A DNA stretch of 64,000 nt from Aquamicrobium zhengzhouense (GTDB lineage: Bacteria > Pseudomonadota > Alphaproteobacteria > Rhizobiales > Rhizobiaceae). The position numbers and the translations under genes were made by a program. The notes beneath the pieces were generated by a model, which was not told where the DNA came from, made no database searches, and saw only the letters and a list, made by a program, of their open reading frames with translations. Of the stretch, positions 26,658 to 36,421 are shown one piece after another. The first letter of the stretch is position 1. Every line of letters begins with the position of its first letter. The stretch is taken from NCBI RefSeq assembly GCF_016124105.1, contig NZ_JADGMQ010000011.1, positions 1 to 64,000 of the forward strand, in the 5' to 3' direction.

Positions 26658-27173
26658 CTACTCGCCTTCGTTGGCTAGCGTCGGAACGGAAACGCCCGCC
26701 ATCTCGGCTGCCGTGAGGCGGGCAGCACCTGCACGTGCGATCCGCAGCATCAGCGCCTTGCGTGTGGCCGCCGACAGGCGATGCTCCGGCGCATCGCGGA
26801 TCATCTCGGCTCCATAACCGTCTGCAAGGATGAAACCGCACTCGTCCGGGAAAATATCCGCCGGGACTTGCGGATGGGTCGCAAAGAAGAACCGGTCGCA
26901 ATAGAGCCGGTATTCCGGCCATTTGCGGTCGACACGGAAATCCTCAACCGACGACTTGATCTCGATGATCCAGATCTCGCCTTTTGCCGTGATCGCCAGA
27001 AGATCGGCACGGCGGCCGTTTGCAAGGCACAGTTCCGGTATCGACGTGACACCCATCTGTGCCAGCAACCGCTGAACGCCACGGCGGACCAGCATGGCAC
27101 GCTCGGATTGTCGTCCATCGATGAGTGGATTGAGAGGAATCGGCGAAACTATCGGCATGGCCCAAAATGGCAT
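26658..27173 (-). CDS. mmcB: MmcB-family DNA repair protein (PD-(D/E)xK fold)
   Basis: The 171-residue protein matches the alphaproteobacterial MmcB family. NGRRADLLA (Asp57) followed by IIEIKSSVEDFR (Glu71, Lys73) forms a PD-(D/E)xK nuclease core. Further conserved parts are DRKWPEYRLYCDRFFFA and the APEHRL...TRKALMLR tail. In Caulobacter the family is linked to mitomycin C damage resistance. The ATG at 27173 has a GGGAAG ribosome site; an ATG at 27158 is an alternative. Confidence 0.85.
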   Translation of the reverse strand: MPFWAMPIVSPIPLNPLIDGRQSERAMLVRRGVQRLLAQMGVTSIPELCLANGRRADLLAITAKGEIWIIEIKSSVEDFRVDRKWPEYRLYCDRFFFATHPQVPADIFPDECGFILADGYGAEMIRDAPEHRLSAATRKALMLRIARAGAARLTAAEMAGVSVPTLANEGE

Positions 27174-27230
27174 TTAACGCTCTTCCCGCAAAGATGTTCA
27201 GACACGGAAGCTGCCATCTCCGGACATTCA

Positions 27231-27243
27231 CAACGTGACGTTG
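27231..27243. promoter_or_regulatory. Perfect 13-base palindrome between mmcB and the L,D-transpeptidase
   Basis: CAACGT-G-ACGTTG lies in the divergent intergenic region 27174-27441, 58 bases upstream of mmcB. A perfect dyad in this place could be an operator, but the regulator is unknown and chance occurrence is possible. Confidence 0.3.
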
Positions 27244-27441
27244 CGTCCTCCTGTTCTTCGCCAACATAGCCGCTGACAGGCATTCCGTTGCTCTTTTGCA
27301 ATAGGGTTAAGAAAGAATGCGCTGAACCGCAGGTTGAGATCGCTGTGTCCACTTGGCAATTCATGAAGGGGCGCGTAGGGAAACATGACGAGAATGTGGC
27401 GCTCGTTGGGCCACATTCAGGAACTCGCTTTCAGGCAGCAC

Positions 27442-28059
27442 ATGCAGTCGAGACGGACTTTTCTTCTGGGCGCTCTGGGAATGACGGCGGCGATGGCTGG
27501 CTGCACCACGGGCGAGCTTAACATTTTCACCGCTGAGTACGGTGCCCGCAAAGACCATGGCTATCAGTTGCCATCCGTCCCGATCCATCAGATTGCGCGC
27601 AAGTACCACCGCCAGATCGTCCGCTACAAGACGGATGAGAAGCCGGGGTCCATCATCGTCGATACCAAGGACAAGTTCCTCTACTTCGTGATGCCGGACG
27701 GCAAGGCGATGCGTTATGGCATCGGCATTGGCCGCGAGGGCTTCGAATGGAAGGGCACCACGCGCGTTGCCATGAAGCGCGAATGGCCTACCTGGACGCC
27801 CCCGGCAGAGATGATCAAGCGCCAGCCCGAGCTTGCCAAATGGCGAGGCGGCCAACCCGGCGGCCTTTCCAATCCGCTTGGCGCACGCGCGCTCTACCTG
27901 TTCAACAGGAGCGGCGACACCGGCTACCGCCTGCACGGCTCGCCGGAATGGAATTCGATCGGTCGTGCCGTCTCGTCGGGATGTGTGCGCCTGATCAATC
28001 AGGACATTATCGACCTCTACGACCGCGTCGAAATCGGCGCCAAGGTCATCGTCATCTGA
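27442..28059 (+). CDS. L,D-transpeptidase (YkuD domain), predicted lipoprotein
   Basis: The 205-residue protein begins with a twin-arginine-like MQSRRTFLLGALG and a lipobox ending in Cys21 (AMAGC), so it is probably an outer-envelope lipoprotein exported by Tat or Sec. The YkuD domain covers about residues 70-205, with the catalytic HGSPEWNSIG and SSGCVRL (nucleophile Cys181). Such enzymes make 3-3 peptidoglycan crosslinks or attach proteins to peptidoglycan. The start at 27442 places the signal correctly. An in-frame ATG at 27385 has a better ribosome site (AGGGAAAC) and would add 19 residues. A strong terminator follows. Confidence 0.9.
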   Translation: MQSRRTFLLGALGMTAAMAGCTTGELNIFTAEYGARKDHGYQLPSVPIHQIARKYHRQIVRYKTDEKPGSIIVDTKDKFLYFVMPDGKAMRYGIGIGREGFEWKGTTRVAMKREWPTWTPPAEMIKRQPELAKWRGGQPGGLSNPLGARALYLFNRSGDTGYRLHGSPEWNSIGRAVSSGCVRLINQDIIDLYDRVEIGAKVIVI

Positions 28060-28104
28060 ACTTGTAAGTTTCCGCGAGCCGTCTGGGCAACACTGACGTC
28101 GCAA

Positions 28105-28135
28105 CAAAAAACCGGGCGAGAATGCCCGGTTTTTT
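28105..28135. terminator. Strong bidirectional rho-independent terminator
   Basis: AAAAAACCGGGC-GAGAAT-GCCCGGTTTTTT is a near-perfect hairpin with A and T tracts on either side. It serves the L,D-transpeptidase on the plus strand and nfuA on the minus strand. Confidence 0.9.
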
Positions 28136-28162
28136 CGTCTCTATGGCCTGAACCGGTCGAGA

Positions 28163-28744
28163 TCAGACGATCTGTTCGACCTGCTGAACTTCCGGAACGA
28201 AGTGGCGAAGCAGGTTCTGGATGCCGTGCTTGAGCGTTGCCGTGGAGGACGGGCAGCCAGCGCAAGCGCCCTTCATGTGCAGGAAGACCGTGCCGTTCTC
28301 ATAGCCGCGGAATGTGATGTCGCCACCGTCCTGAGCAACAGCCGGACGAACGCGCGTATCAAGCAATTCCTTGATGGTGAGAACGATCTCCTCGTCATCC
28401 TTGGAGTAGAACTCCTCACCCTCGTCATGGGCAGCACTGTCAGCAGCATGCGAAACTGAGGTCATGACCGGCTGACCGGACATGAAGTGCTCCATGATCG
28501 CGCCGAGGATTGCCGGCTTTAAATGCTGCCAGTCGTAATCGTCGTTCTTGGTGACGGTGACGAAGTCATAACCGTAGAAGACACCGACAACACCCGGAAC
28601 ATCGAAAAGCCGGCCCGCCAGCGGAGAGGCAGAACGCGCGCTTTCGGCGTCGCGGAAGTCTGCAGTGCCCTCATCAAGCACGACCTTGCCGGGCAGGAAT
28701 TTCAGCGTCGCGGGATTGGGCGTGGATTCAGTCTGGATGAACAT
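28163..28744 (-). CDS. nfuA: NifU-like iron-sulfur cluster scaffold/carrier (Nfu family)
   Basis: The 193-residue protein combines an N-terminal Nfu_N domain (MFIQTESTPNPATLKFLPG) with a C-terminal NifU domain bearing GACAGCPSS (Cys161, Cys164), which binds a [4Fe-4S] cluster between subunits. It delivers Fe-S clusters to client proteins in the cytoplasm. It is a single gene on the minus strand. An Irr-type box at 28766-28782, only about 22 bases before the ATG, suggests direct iron control. Confidence 0.94.
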   Translation of the reverse strand: MFIQTESTPNPATLKFLPGKVVLDEGTADFRDAESARSASPLAGRLFDVPGVVGVFYGYDFVTVTKNDDYDWQHLKPAILGAIMEHFMSGQPVMTSVSHAADSAAHDEGEEFYSKDDEEIVLTIKELLDTRVRPAVAQDGGDITFRGYENGTVFLHMKGACAGCPSSTATLKHGIQNLLRHFVPEVQQVEQIV

Positions 28745-28765
28745 AAGCGCTCTCCGCGTCTACAG

Positions 28766-28782
28766 TTTGGAATAATTCTAAA
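28766..28782. promoter_or_regulatory. Irr/ICE-like iron box upstream of nfuA
   Basis: TTTGGAA-TAA-TTCTAAA has the same geometry (three-base spacer) as the box at 21001-21016, with one mismatch in the left arm. It overlaps the expected core promoter of nfuA, a position suited to repression. Confidence 0.55.
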
Positions 28783-28896
28783 TAGCGATCAAATGCGGCG
28801 GCGGCAAGCCGCAATGATCCGGTCGCGTAAAACGTGATCGCTACGAATATGGGGCTGACGCCCTCAATAGGCAAATCTGGCCGTGCCGAGCAGAGG

Positions 28897-29388
28897 TCAG
28901 GTGAAGCTTTCGAGCTCTTCGTCCGAGACGCTCAGCGGCACAACTGTGACCGGGATGGGGAATGCCGCGCCCTTGCCGGCAACTGCTGCTACCAGAGGGC
29001 CAGGCCCCTCCTTGGTGCTGCCTGCTGCGAGGACCAGAACCGCAATATCCTGATCTTCCTCGATTAGCTTGTGAATCTCTTCCTTGGTCGTGCCTTCGCG
29101 GACCACGAGCTCGGGTTCAATCCCGACCGCCTCCCGGACCTTTACCGCTTGCGCATGAAGGGCATTGCTCGCAGCCGTATTGGCTTCCTCGCGCATAATC
29201 TGCTCGACGCCCAGAAAATGCTGAAAATCACTTGAATCGATTACGTGCAACAGGACCAGTGCACCATTCGTCGCGGCGGCGCGGTGCGCTGCATAGGAGA
29301 TGGCACGTTCGGACTCCGGCGTTCCATCTGCAATGGCCAGGAATTTGCGCCGGTGACCAGCCTCACGGCTGAGACGTTTTGAAACCAT
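28897..29388 (-). CDS. Universal stress protein (UspA family)
   Basis: The 163-residue cytosolic protein has the UspA alpha/beta fold: FLAIADGTPESERAISYAAHRAA at the start, VLLHVID in the second strand and VTVVPLS as the last strand. The usual ATP-binding glycine pattern is only partly present (AAGSTKEGPGPLVAAVAG), so nucleotide binding is uncertain. The start is the ATG at 29388 with GGGAAAG upstream. It lies on the same strand as trpS, 97 bases downstream of its stop. Confidence 0.88.
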   Translation of the reverse strand: MVSKRLSREAGHRRKFLAIADGTPESERAISYAAHRAAATNGALVLLHVIDSSDFQHFLGVEQIMREEANTAASNALHAQAVKVREAVGIEPELVVREGTTKEEIHKLIEEDQDIAVLVLAAGSTKEGPGPLVAAVAGKGAAFPIPVTVVPLSVSDEELESFT

Positions 29389-29485
29389 GAACTTTCCCGT
29401 TTTGGCTGCGCCAATCGGGTGCAATCTGCCATTCGGCAGGTTCCGGGGCAAGCAGAATGCAACTTCCGCCTGCCCCGATACTCCA

Positions 29486-30553
29486 TCAGTTGTCGAGAAG
29501 ACCGATGATTTCTTTCACGGACTTCATGGTGTCCTCGGCGATCACGCCCGCACGCTCGCCACCATCGCGAAGCACGCTGTCGATATAGGCAGGATCGGCC
29601 TCAAGCTTGCGCATTTCCGAAGCGATCGGCGCGAGCTTTTCAACGGCAAGATCGGCAAGCGCTGGCTTGAAGGCCGAGAATTGCTGACCACCAAACTGGG
29701 CAAGCACCTGCTCGCGTGTCATCTCGGCGAGAGCTGCGTAGATGCCGACGAGGTTTTCCGCCTCAGGACGGCCTTCAAGGCCCTCAACTTCCGACGGTAG
29801 CGCCTCGGGGTCGGTCTTGGCCTTCTTGATCTTCTTCGAGATCGTGTCGGCATCATCAGTGAGGTTGATGCGCGAAAGGTCCGATGGATCCGACTTCGAC
29901 ATCTTCTTCGAGCCTTCGCGCAGGCTCATGACGCGTGTGGCGGGGCCCTCGATCAGCGGCTCAGTAATCGGGAAGAAACCGTTGACGCTCTCGTCACCAA
30001 CCTGCATCTCGACGCCAACGCCCAATTCGCCGATGCGCGCCGAGAAATCGTTATTGAATTTGGTAGCGATGTCGCGCGTCAGTTCAAGATGCTGTTTCTG
30101 GTCATCGCCAACCGGAACGTGGGTGGCGCGGTAGAGCAGAATGTCAGCGGCCATCAGGCTCGGATAGGCGAGCAGGCCCAGCGACGCGTTCTCGCGGTCT
30201 TTGCCAGCCTTGTCCTTGAACTGCGTCATGCGGTTCATCCAGCCGATGCGGGCGACGCAGTTGAAGATCCAGGCGAGCTCTGCGTGCTGCGGCACGCGCG
30301 CCTGATTGAAAACAATGTGCTTCTTCGGATCAATGCCGGAAGCAAGGAACGCTGCGGTGATCGAACGGGTCTGGCCGGCGAGATCGCCATGGACGAGTTG
30401 CGCGGTGATCGCGTGCAGGTCGACGACGCAATAGATGCACTCATGGCTGTCCTGCAGCGCGACGAACTTGCGGATAGCGCCGAGATAATTGCCGAGATGC
30501 AGATTTCCGGTTGGCTGGACGCCGGAGAAAACAAGTGGCTTGAAACTGGTCAT
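29486..30553 (-). CDS. trpS: Tryptophanyl-tRNA synthetase
   Basis: This 355-residue class I aminoacyl-tRNA synthetase charges tRNA-Trp with tryptophan using ATP. The HIGH-type motif is GNLHLGN (residues 16-22) after FSGVQPT. The KMSKS loop is [10 protein letters not shown] near residue 216. The tryptophan-pocket region ([10 protein letters not shown]) is also conserved. Length is normal. It follows murJ by 75 bases on the minus strand, an order common in Hyphomicrobiales. Confidence 0.97.
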   Translation of the reverse strand: MTSFKPLVFSGVQPTGNLHLGNYLGAIRKFVALQDSHECIYCVVDLHAITAQLVHGDLAGQTRSITAAFLASGIDPKKHIVFNQARVPQHAELAWIFNCVARIGWMNRMTQFKDKAGKDRENASLGLLAYPSLMAADILLYRATHVPVGDDQKQHLELTRDIATKFNNDFSARIGELGVGVEMQVGDESVNGFFPITEPLIEGPATRVMSLREGSKKMSKSDPSDLSRINLTDDADTISKKIKKAKTDPEALPSEVEGLEGRPEAENLVGIYAALAEMTREQVLAQFGGQQFSAFKPALADLAVEKLAPIASEMRKLEADPAYIDSVLRDGGERAGVIAEDTMKSVKEIIGLLDN

Positions 30554-30628
30554 GATAACGGTCCAGGGCTGGTGGAGGGCCTCGTTGGACGAGGGCTGGA
30601 ATGCCTCGCGCTTATGCCGGATGCTGCG

Positions 30629-32224
30629 CTACTCTTCAAGTGGCGCAGCCTGTCCGGTAGCCGGCTTTCGCTTGCGTCGCAAGGCTCCGAGGAGCTCGTC
30701 GCGATCAATCGCTCCGGTCGCGATGACGATTGCGAAATAGACGATCGCGGCGAGCCCGATGATGACGAGAACGGTCAGCGCACGAACTCCGAGCGAGGGA
30801 TTGTGCACGTGGGATGCCAGGGCTGCATCAAGGCCCAAAACCACCGCACCCATCGCAACGCTTGCCAGAACGATGAAGACAATCCGGCGGAGCGTTTCCG
30901 GGGACGGGCGAAAATCACCGCGACGCCACAGGACGACTGCCAGCAGAACGAAATTCACCCACGCGGCAATCGAGGTTGCGGCGGCAATGCCCACATGCCC
31001 GTAAGAGGGAAACAACGCCACGCTGCCAACGATATTGACGACCACAGCCACGATCGAGAACCACATCGGGCTCTTCATGTCGAGGCGGGCAAAGAAGGCC
31101 GGTGAAAATACCTTGATGAGCACGTAGGCCGGAAGACCGGTTGCAAAGGCGGCAAGCGCCGCAGCCGTGAGTTCCGTGGTCTGTGGCGTGAATGCGCCAC
31201 GTTCATAAACGATGTTCACCAGCGGGCCCGCAAACAGCATGAAGCCGACGGCCGCAGGCAATGTCAGGCACAGTGCAAATTCAAGCGAGCGGTTCTGCAG
31301 GTGCTGAGCGTCATCATGGTCACCCGCCTTCAGCGAGCGGGCAAGTTCGGGCAGGAGCACCACCCCCACCGCAATGCCGATGATCCCGAGCGGCAACTGG
31401 TTGATACGGTCCGCATAATTCAGGAGCGCGATCGCACCTTCCTGCGATGAAGCGATGATCTGGCCAACCAGCAAATTGATCTGGGTGACGCCGCCAGTGA
31501 GAACTGCAGGGCCCATCAGGACGAGCAGTTTCTTGACGTCCGGTGTCAGCCGGGGCACGCGCAAGCGCATTCCAAAACCCTGGCGGCGCACCGCCCAGTA
31601 AAGGCATCCAAGCTGCGCGAAACCTGAAACCAGAACACCCCAGGACAGCAAAAGCCCGGTATCCCGCTCGTTCATGTCTGTGCCGAGACTGATGACCAGA
31701 GCGCCGATCATGCCGGCGTTAAGCAAGATCGGAACGAAGGCGGCAAGGAAATAGTGCCGCATCGAGTTCAGCATGCCGGACAGCATCGCCACGAGAGACA
31801 TGCAAAGCAGATACGGGAACATGATCTGCGTCATCAGGACGGTCATGTCGAGTTTTTCGGGATCGTCGGCGAAGCCAGGCGCGATGACCCATCTCGTCAG
31901 GAACGGCATCGTAATCATGGCCAGCGCCGACAGGAACAGAAGCCACGCAGTCAGGACGGAAAGAACCTGCTCGGAGAACTTTCGCGCAGCTTCCGGCCCC
32001 CCGCCTTCAAGCTCCTTGGCAAAAAGCGGGATGAAGGCAGAGTTGAACGCCCCTTCCGCAAAAAGGCGGCGAAACAGGTTTGGGAACCGGAATGCGGCAT
32101 AGAAGGCATCCGCCATGGGACCAGCACCGAGCGCAGCACCGATCAGAGCTTCGCGAACGAAGCCGACCACACGGCTGAGGGTCGTCGCGCCACCGACGGT
32201 GGCGAATTTCTTGATGAGGCTCAT
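30629..32224 (-). CDS. murJ: Lipid II flippase MurJ
   Basis: The 531-residue MATE-like membrane protein has about 14 spans and the MurJ/MviN signature near the start (GGATTLSRVVGFVREALIG) followed by DAFYAAFRFPNLFRRLFAEG. It flips the undecaprenyl-linked peptidoglycan precursor to the periplasmic side. It lies 33 bases after glnD on the same strand, and the glnD-murJ-trpS run suggests a shared transcript. Confidence 0.96.
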   Translation of the reverse strand: MSLIKKFATVGGATTLSRVVGFVREALIGAALGAGPMADAFYAAFRFPNLFRRLFAEGAFNSAFIPLFAKELEGGGPEAARKFSEQVLSVLTAWLLFLSALAMITMPFLTRWVIAPGFADDPEKLDMTVLMTQIMFPYLLCMSLVAMLSGMLNSMRHYFLAAFVPILLNAGMIGALVISLGTDMNERDTGLLLSWGVLVSGFAQLGCLYWAVRRQGFGMRLRVPRLTPDVKKLLVLMGPAVLTGGVTQINLLVGQIIASSQEGAIALLNYADRINQLPLGIIGIAVGVVLLPELARSLKAGDHDDAQHLQNRSLEFALCLTLPAAVGFMLFAGPLVNIVYERGAFTPQTTELTAAALAAFATGLPAYVLIKVFSPAFFARLDMKSPMWFSIVAVVVNIVGSVALFPSYGHVGIAAATSIAAWVNFVLLAVVLWRRGDFRPSPETLRRIVFIVLASVAMGAVVLGLDAALASHVHNPSLGVRALTVLVIIGLAAIVYFAIVIATGAIDRDELLGALRRKRKPATGQAAPLEE

Positions 32225-32257
32225 CGTTCTGCTCTGGATTGAAGCTTCAACACCAAC

Positions 32258-35056
32258 TCATGCCGCCGCGGTACTGGAGGAAGAGCCTGCGTGCCCCTCG
32301 CCTTCCATGACTGCAAGGAGGTTTTGCTTGATCTTGGCCTGCCGCGTGGGATTTTCGATCTTCTGGCCCGTCAGATCGGTGACATAGAACGTATCGATCA
32401 CCTTCTCGCCGAAGGTGGTGATGTGGGCCGAGGCGATGTCGAGTGACAAATCCGATATCGCGCTGGTTATCTGCGACAACAGGCCGGGCCGATCCAGCCC
32501 CTTCACCTCGATCACCGAAAAGCGGTTGGACAAGGTGTTGCCGATGTCGACGCGTGGCTGGATCTGGAAAGTCTTCGCCCCGCGTTTGGGTTTGGTGCGC
32601 TTCTCGATCATTTCCGGCAACCGTGTCTTGCCTGACAGCACATCTTCAATCAGCTTGCCGACACGCTCGCCGCGTCGGGTTTCGTCCTCATCCATGTCGA
32701 ATTCGCGGCTGATCAGGATCGTATCCAGCGCGCGGCCATCGGCCGTGGTGAATATCTGCGCATCGACAATATTGCCTCCAGCCGCCGCACACGCACCCGC
32801 GATGATCGACAAAAGGCGAGGATGGTCAGGTGCAAGCACCGTGATCTCGGTTACGCCTTCAAACTCATGCGCACGCACCGCCGTGGCGAGCCTGCGACCA
32901 GCCTGGTCGGCGCTGCGGATGAAATTGGCATGGCGCACCTGGTCTGGCAGTTCGACCGTCAGCAAGTAATTGTCATAAAACAGCTTGGTGAACGCCGCGC
33001 GTTCCTTGGCATCCCATTCTGCAAGCGCCCGATCAAGCTCCTCACGTGCAATATGCGCCCGCTCGGATCGCGACATTTCCGAAAATCCGCCGGTCAGTTG
33101 CAGCTCTGTCTCGAAATAGAGGGTGCGCAAAAGCTGGCCCTTCCAGCCGTTCCACACGCCCGGCCCGACACCGCGAATGTCGCAGACGGTCAGAACAAGC
33201 AGCAGCTTGAGCCGCTCGACCGATTGCACGACATCGGCAAAGTCCTGGATCGTCTTGCGGTCGTTCAAATCACGCGTTTGCGCGGTCATCGACATGACAA
33301 GGTGATGCTCGATGAGCCAGGCAATCATCTCTGTTTCGGGAGGCGAAAACCCCATATGCGGGCACAGGCGGCGCGCGATCTTGGCTCCTGCCTCGGAGTG
33401 ATCCTCCGGCCTTCCCTTGGCGATGTCATGGAACAGGACCGCGACATAGAGGAGTTTGCGATGTGCCTTCAGGCTTGGCATCAGCCCATGGGTCAGCGGG
33501 TGGATGTCTTCCGCCTTCCCCTTCTCGATCTGCGACAGGACGCCAACGCAGCGAAGCAAATGCTCATCCACCGTATAGTGGTGGTACATGTTGAACTGCA
33601 TCATCGCCACGATCTTGTTGAAGTCGGGGATGAGCTTTCCAAGAAGCCCCGCCTCGTTCATGCGGCGCATATTGAGCTCTGGGTCTCGGTCAGAGGTCAG
33701 CACGTCCATGAACAGACGATTGGCTTCCTCGCTGCGGCGCAGGTTCCGGTCCACCAGCTTCAGTGACCGGGTCAGAAGCTTCAGCGCGTCCGGGTGAAAC
33801 TCAAGACCATGCTTGTCAGCGAACCAGAACAGACGCAGCATGTTGACCGGATCCCGCTTGAAGACCTCCTCATCCGCCACGTTGATGCGATGGTTATCGA
33901 TGATGAAGTCCGACGTGCCCGCCAGCTTTCGCTTGCGCCTTGAATAAGGCGCCTTGATCGGGTCGAAGCCTGGTGCGTGCTTGGCCTGCTCCTCCTCAAG
34001 CGCTGCGCAAAAGATACGTGTCAGGTCACCGACGGTCTTGGCGGTCAGGAAGTAATGCTTCATGAAACGCTCGACCGCCAACAGGCCGGGGTGTCGCGTG
34101 TAATCAAGACGCTCGGCAATGTCGCGCTGAATGTCGAAATGCAGGCGTTCCTCGGCTCGGCCGGTCAGAAAGTGCATGTGGCAGCGCACTGCCCAAAGGA
34201 AATCTTCCGCCTTGCGAAACTGGTTGAACTCAGCACGCGTGAAGACGCCCTTGCCGACCAGCTCCTCAGCTGTACGGACCCTGTAGAAATATTTGCCGAT
34301 CCAGAACAGGGTCTGCAGATCGCGCAGGCCACCCTTGCCCTCCTTGACGTTGGGCTCGACCCGGTAACGGCTTTCACCGACCCGGGCATGCCGCTCGTCC
34401 CTTTCGGCAAGCTTTGCCTGGACAAAGGCGGGACCCGTGTCCTTGACGACTTCGTCGTCAAACCGCTCGACCAGCTCGGCAAAGAGCTCATCGTCGCCGA
34501 TGATGAACCTTGCTTCCAGGATCGAGGTTCGGATTGTGATATCTGTCAGCGAAAGGCGGACGCAGTCATCAAGATTGCGGGTCGCGTGGCCAACCTTCAG
34601 CCCCAGATCCCAGAGCATGTAGAGGATGTATTCGGCAACCTGTTCGCCCCAGGGCGTCTGCTTGTATGGCAGCACGAAAAGCAGATCGATGTCGGAGCCG
34701 GGAGCAAGCGTACCGCGACCATAGCCGCCCACCGCCACCACGCTCATGCGCTCCGACGATGAGGGATTCATCGCCCGATAAACATGATCGCAGGCGAACT
34801 GATAGAGCGCGGTGATGACCTCGTCCATCAAATAGGACAAGCGCTCGGCGCATGCGGTGCCGCTGCCGTCCTCACCCAGCATCTGTTCGGCAATTTCCCG
34901 GCCCTTGAGGATGTACCCTTTCAGCAGCTTTATCGCAGATCTGCGCACCTCTGGCGCAGAGCCATCGCCACCGTAAGGGGCCGCCAGCTCGCAAAGCTCC
35001 CGCCGCAGCGATGCGCCGTCGATGACTTTTTCAAGGTTGAGGGGAATCTTTGCCAT
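32258..35056 (-). CDS. glnD: PII uridylyltransferase / uridylyl-removing enzyme
   Basis: The 932-residue bifunctional sensor has the complete domain order. The nucleotidyltransferase has [19 protein letters not shown] (Gly110-Gly111, Asp122, Asp124). A GlnD PII-uridylyltransferase helical region follows. The HD hydrolase domain has [10 protein letters not shown] near residue 540. Two C-terminal ACT domains lie at about 725-800 and 845-925, the second with ACT core [16 protein letters not shown]. It uridylylates PII under nitrogen limitation and removes UMP when glutamine is high. The ATG at 35056 gives the family N-terminus. Confidence 0.97.
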   Translation of the reverse strand: MAKIPLNLEKVIDGASLRRELCELAAPYGGDGSAPEVRRSAIKLLKGYILKGREIAEQMLGEDGSGTACAERLSYLMDEVITALYQFACDHVYRAMNPSSSERMSVVAVGGYGRGTLAPGSDIDLLFVLPYKQTPWGEQVAEYILYMLWDLGLKVGHATRNLDDCVRLSLTDITIRTSILEARFIIGDDELFAELVERFDDEVVKDTGPAFVQAKLAERDERHARVGESRYRVEPNVKEGKGGLRDLQTLFWIGKYFYRVRTAEELVGKGVFTRAEFNQFRKAEDFLWAVRCHMHFLTGRAEERLHFDIQRDIAERLDYTRHPGLLAVERFMKHYFLTAKTVGDLTRIFCAALEEEQAKHAPGFDPIKAPYSRRKRKLAGTSDFIIDNHRINVADEEVFKRDPVNMLRLFWFADKHGLEFHPDALKLLTRSLKLVDRNLRRSEEANRLFMDVLTSDRDPELNMRRMNEAGLLGKLIPDFNKIVAMMQFNMYHHYTVDEHLLRCVGVLSQIEKGKAEDIHPLTHGLMPSLKAHRKLLYVAVLFHDIAKGRPEDHSEAGAKIARRLCPHMGFSPPETEMIAWLIEHHLVMSMTAQTRDLNDRKTIQDFADVVQSVERLKLLLVLTVCDIRGVGPGVWNGWKGQLLRTLYFETELQLTGGFSEMSRSERAHIAREELDRALAEWDAKERAAFTKLFYDNYLLTVELPDQVRHANFIRSADQAGRRLATAVRAHEFEGVTEITVLAPDHPRLLSIIAGACAAAGGNIVDAQIFTTADGRALDTILISREFDMDEDETRRGERVGKLIEDVLSGKTRLPEMIEKRTKPKRGAKTFQIQPRVDIGNTLSNRFSVIEVKGLDRPGLLSQITSAISDLSLDIASAHITTFGEKVIDTFYVTDLTGQKIENPTRQAKIKQNLLAVMEGEGHAGSSSSTAAA

Positions 35057-35157
35057 GCGGTCCGGGGTCCGGGTAGATGCGGCTCTATAGCGCGAAACAG
35101 GCCAGAGTAACAGCGGGCAGCTTTTGCGCAGACATCAACAAAAATATGACGAGCCGG

Positions 35158-35532
35158 CTAACGTCCCTGAAACAGATTTTCGACGTGAACCGGCCAGCGC
35201 CACGGAAGAACCGCGACCATATCGAAACGAACCGACAGGCGCGAATAGTCAGGCTGACGTGCAAGCCAGAGATCTGCCGCCGCTTCGATGCGTCGTTCGC
35301 TGGCTGGGCTGATCGCTTCCATAGCCTGCAGAAGGCTCGGCCGCACCTTGACCTCGACGATCGCGACCAGGTCGCCACGACGCGCGATGAGGTCGATCTC
35401 GCCAAGCTTGGTGCGGTAACGCCGCTGGATGATGCGGTAGCCTTTCACCATCAGGGCAAGGGAGGCGACCCATTCGCCGCGATGTCCGCGACGCTCGTGA
35501 TGCTGGCGCTTGTTGCGGGCGCTAACTCGCAT
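35158..35532 (-). CDS. yraN: YraN family protein (UPF0102), predicted nuclease fold
   Basis: The 124-residue protein has the UPF0102 pattern: [14 protein letters not shown], then [11 protein letters not shown] (Glu45, Asp47) and VEVKVR (Glu60, Lys62), a PD-(D/E)xK-like core. Its precise role is not established. Its start overlaps the 3' end of rsmI by 11 bases, the normal pairing in proteobacteria. Confidence 0.92.
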   Translation of the reverse strand: MRVSARNKRQHHERRGHRGEWVASLALMVKGYRIIQRRYRTKLGEIDLIARRGDLVAIVEVKVRPSLLQAMEAISPASERRIEAAADLWLARQPDYSRLSVRFDMVAVLPWRWPVHVENLFQGR

Positions 35533-36418
35533 CGCCTTTCAGTTCCATCAGCCGGCGGTATAGGTCCGACTTGCGGCCCCCGGTCATTTTGGCGGCTTCG
35601 CCAGCTGCTTTCGAAGCGCCAAGCTCCTCGGCCAGCGAAAGCAGGAGCGCATCGATATCTTCAACCGGATCGTTTGCTCCTCCGGGAGGCGCAACACAGA
35701 CGACGATCTCGCCCTTGGGCGTGTCTTCACCTGCATAGGCAGCCGCGAGCGCAGCAAGGGACCCCCGGCGAAACTCTTCATAGGCTTTGGTCAGCTCACG
35801 TCCGACAGCCGCCGGACGATCGCCCAGCACTTGCGCCATCGATGCAAGGCTTTCGGCCAGTCGGCGCGGCGACTCATAAAAAATCAGCGTGCCGGGGATG
35901 TTCTTCAGTTCCTCAAGCCGAGTGCTTCGCTGGCCGGACTTTGAGGGAAGAAAGCCGGCAAAGAAGAAGGCGTCGGATGGGAGCCCCGCAGCCGAGATTC
36001 CCGAAAGAAGGGCTGATGCCCCCGGTATCGGGATTACGCGCCCGCCTGCGGCAATGACTTCCGAAGCGAGGCGGTAACCTGGATCTGAAACCAGCGGCGT
36101 ACCTGCATCCGAGACGAGCGCAACGCTTTGCCCGGACAGGATCGCTTCCACCAGCTTCGGCCCTGCCTCGGCGGCGTTATGCTCATGGTATGGCATCGAG
36201 CGGCGGCGAATGCCGTAGCGGTCCAAAAGCTTGCGTGTGACGCGCGTGTCTTCACAGGCAAGCACATCCACCGACGCAAGAGTTTCCAGCGCGCGAATGG
36301 TGATGTCGGCAAGATTGCCGATCGGCGTTGCCACCAGATAGAGCGCAGGCTCCAGAGGACGGGCCGTGAAGCTGCTCTGTCCGATGACGTAGCTGCGGGA
36401 TCTTTCTTCGTCGCTCAT
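35522..36418 (-). CDS. rsmI: 16S rRNA 2'-O-ribose methyltransferase RsmI (C1402)
   Basis: The 298-residue protein has the tetrapyrrole-methylase fold with [42 protein letters not shown] and [11 protein letters not shown] motifs, and the [12 protein letters not shown] segment. It uses S-adenosylmethionine to methylate the ribose of C1402 in 16S rRNA, in the cytoplasm. It is coupled to yraN by overlap and lies 3 bases downstream of hemW's stop codon on the opposite reading order (hemW ends at 36422 on another minus-strand unit boundary). Confidence 0.95.
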   Translation of the reverse strand: MSDEERSRSYVIGQSSFTARPLEPALYLVATPIGNLADITIRALETLASVDVLACEDTRVTRKLLDRYGIRRRSMPYHEHNAAEAGPKLVEAILSGQSVALVSDAGTPLVSDPGYRLASEVIAAGGRVIPIPGASALLSGISAAGLPSDAFFFAGFLPSKSGQRSTRLEELKNIPGTLIFYESPRRLAESLASMAQVLGDRPAAVGRELTKAYEEFRRGSLAALAAAYAGEDTPKGEIVVCVAPPGGANDPVEDIDALLLSLAEELGASKAAGEAAKMTGGRKSDLYRRLMELKGDAS

Positions 36419-36421
36419 GAC

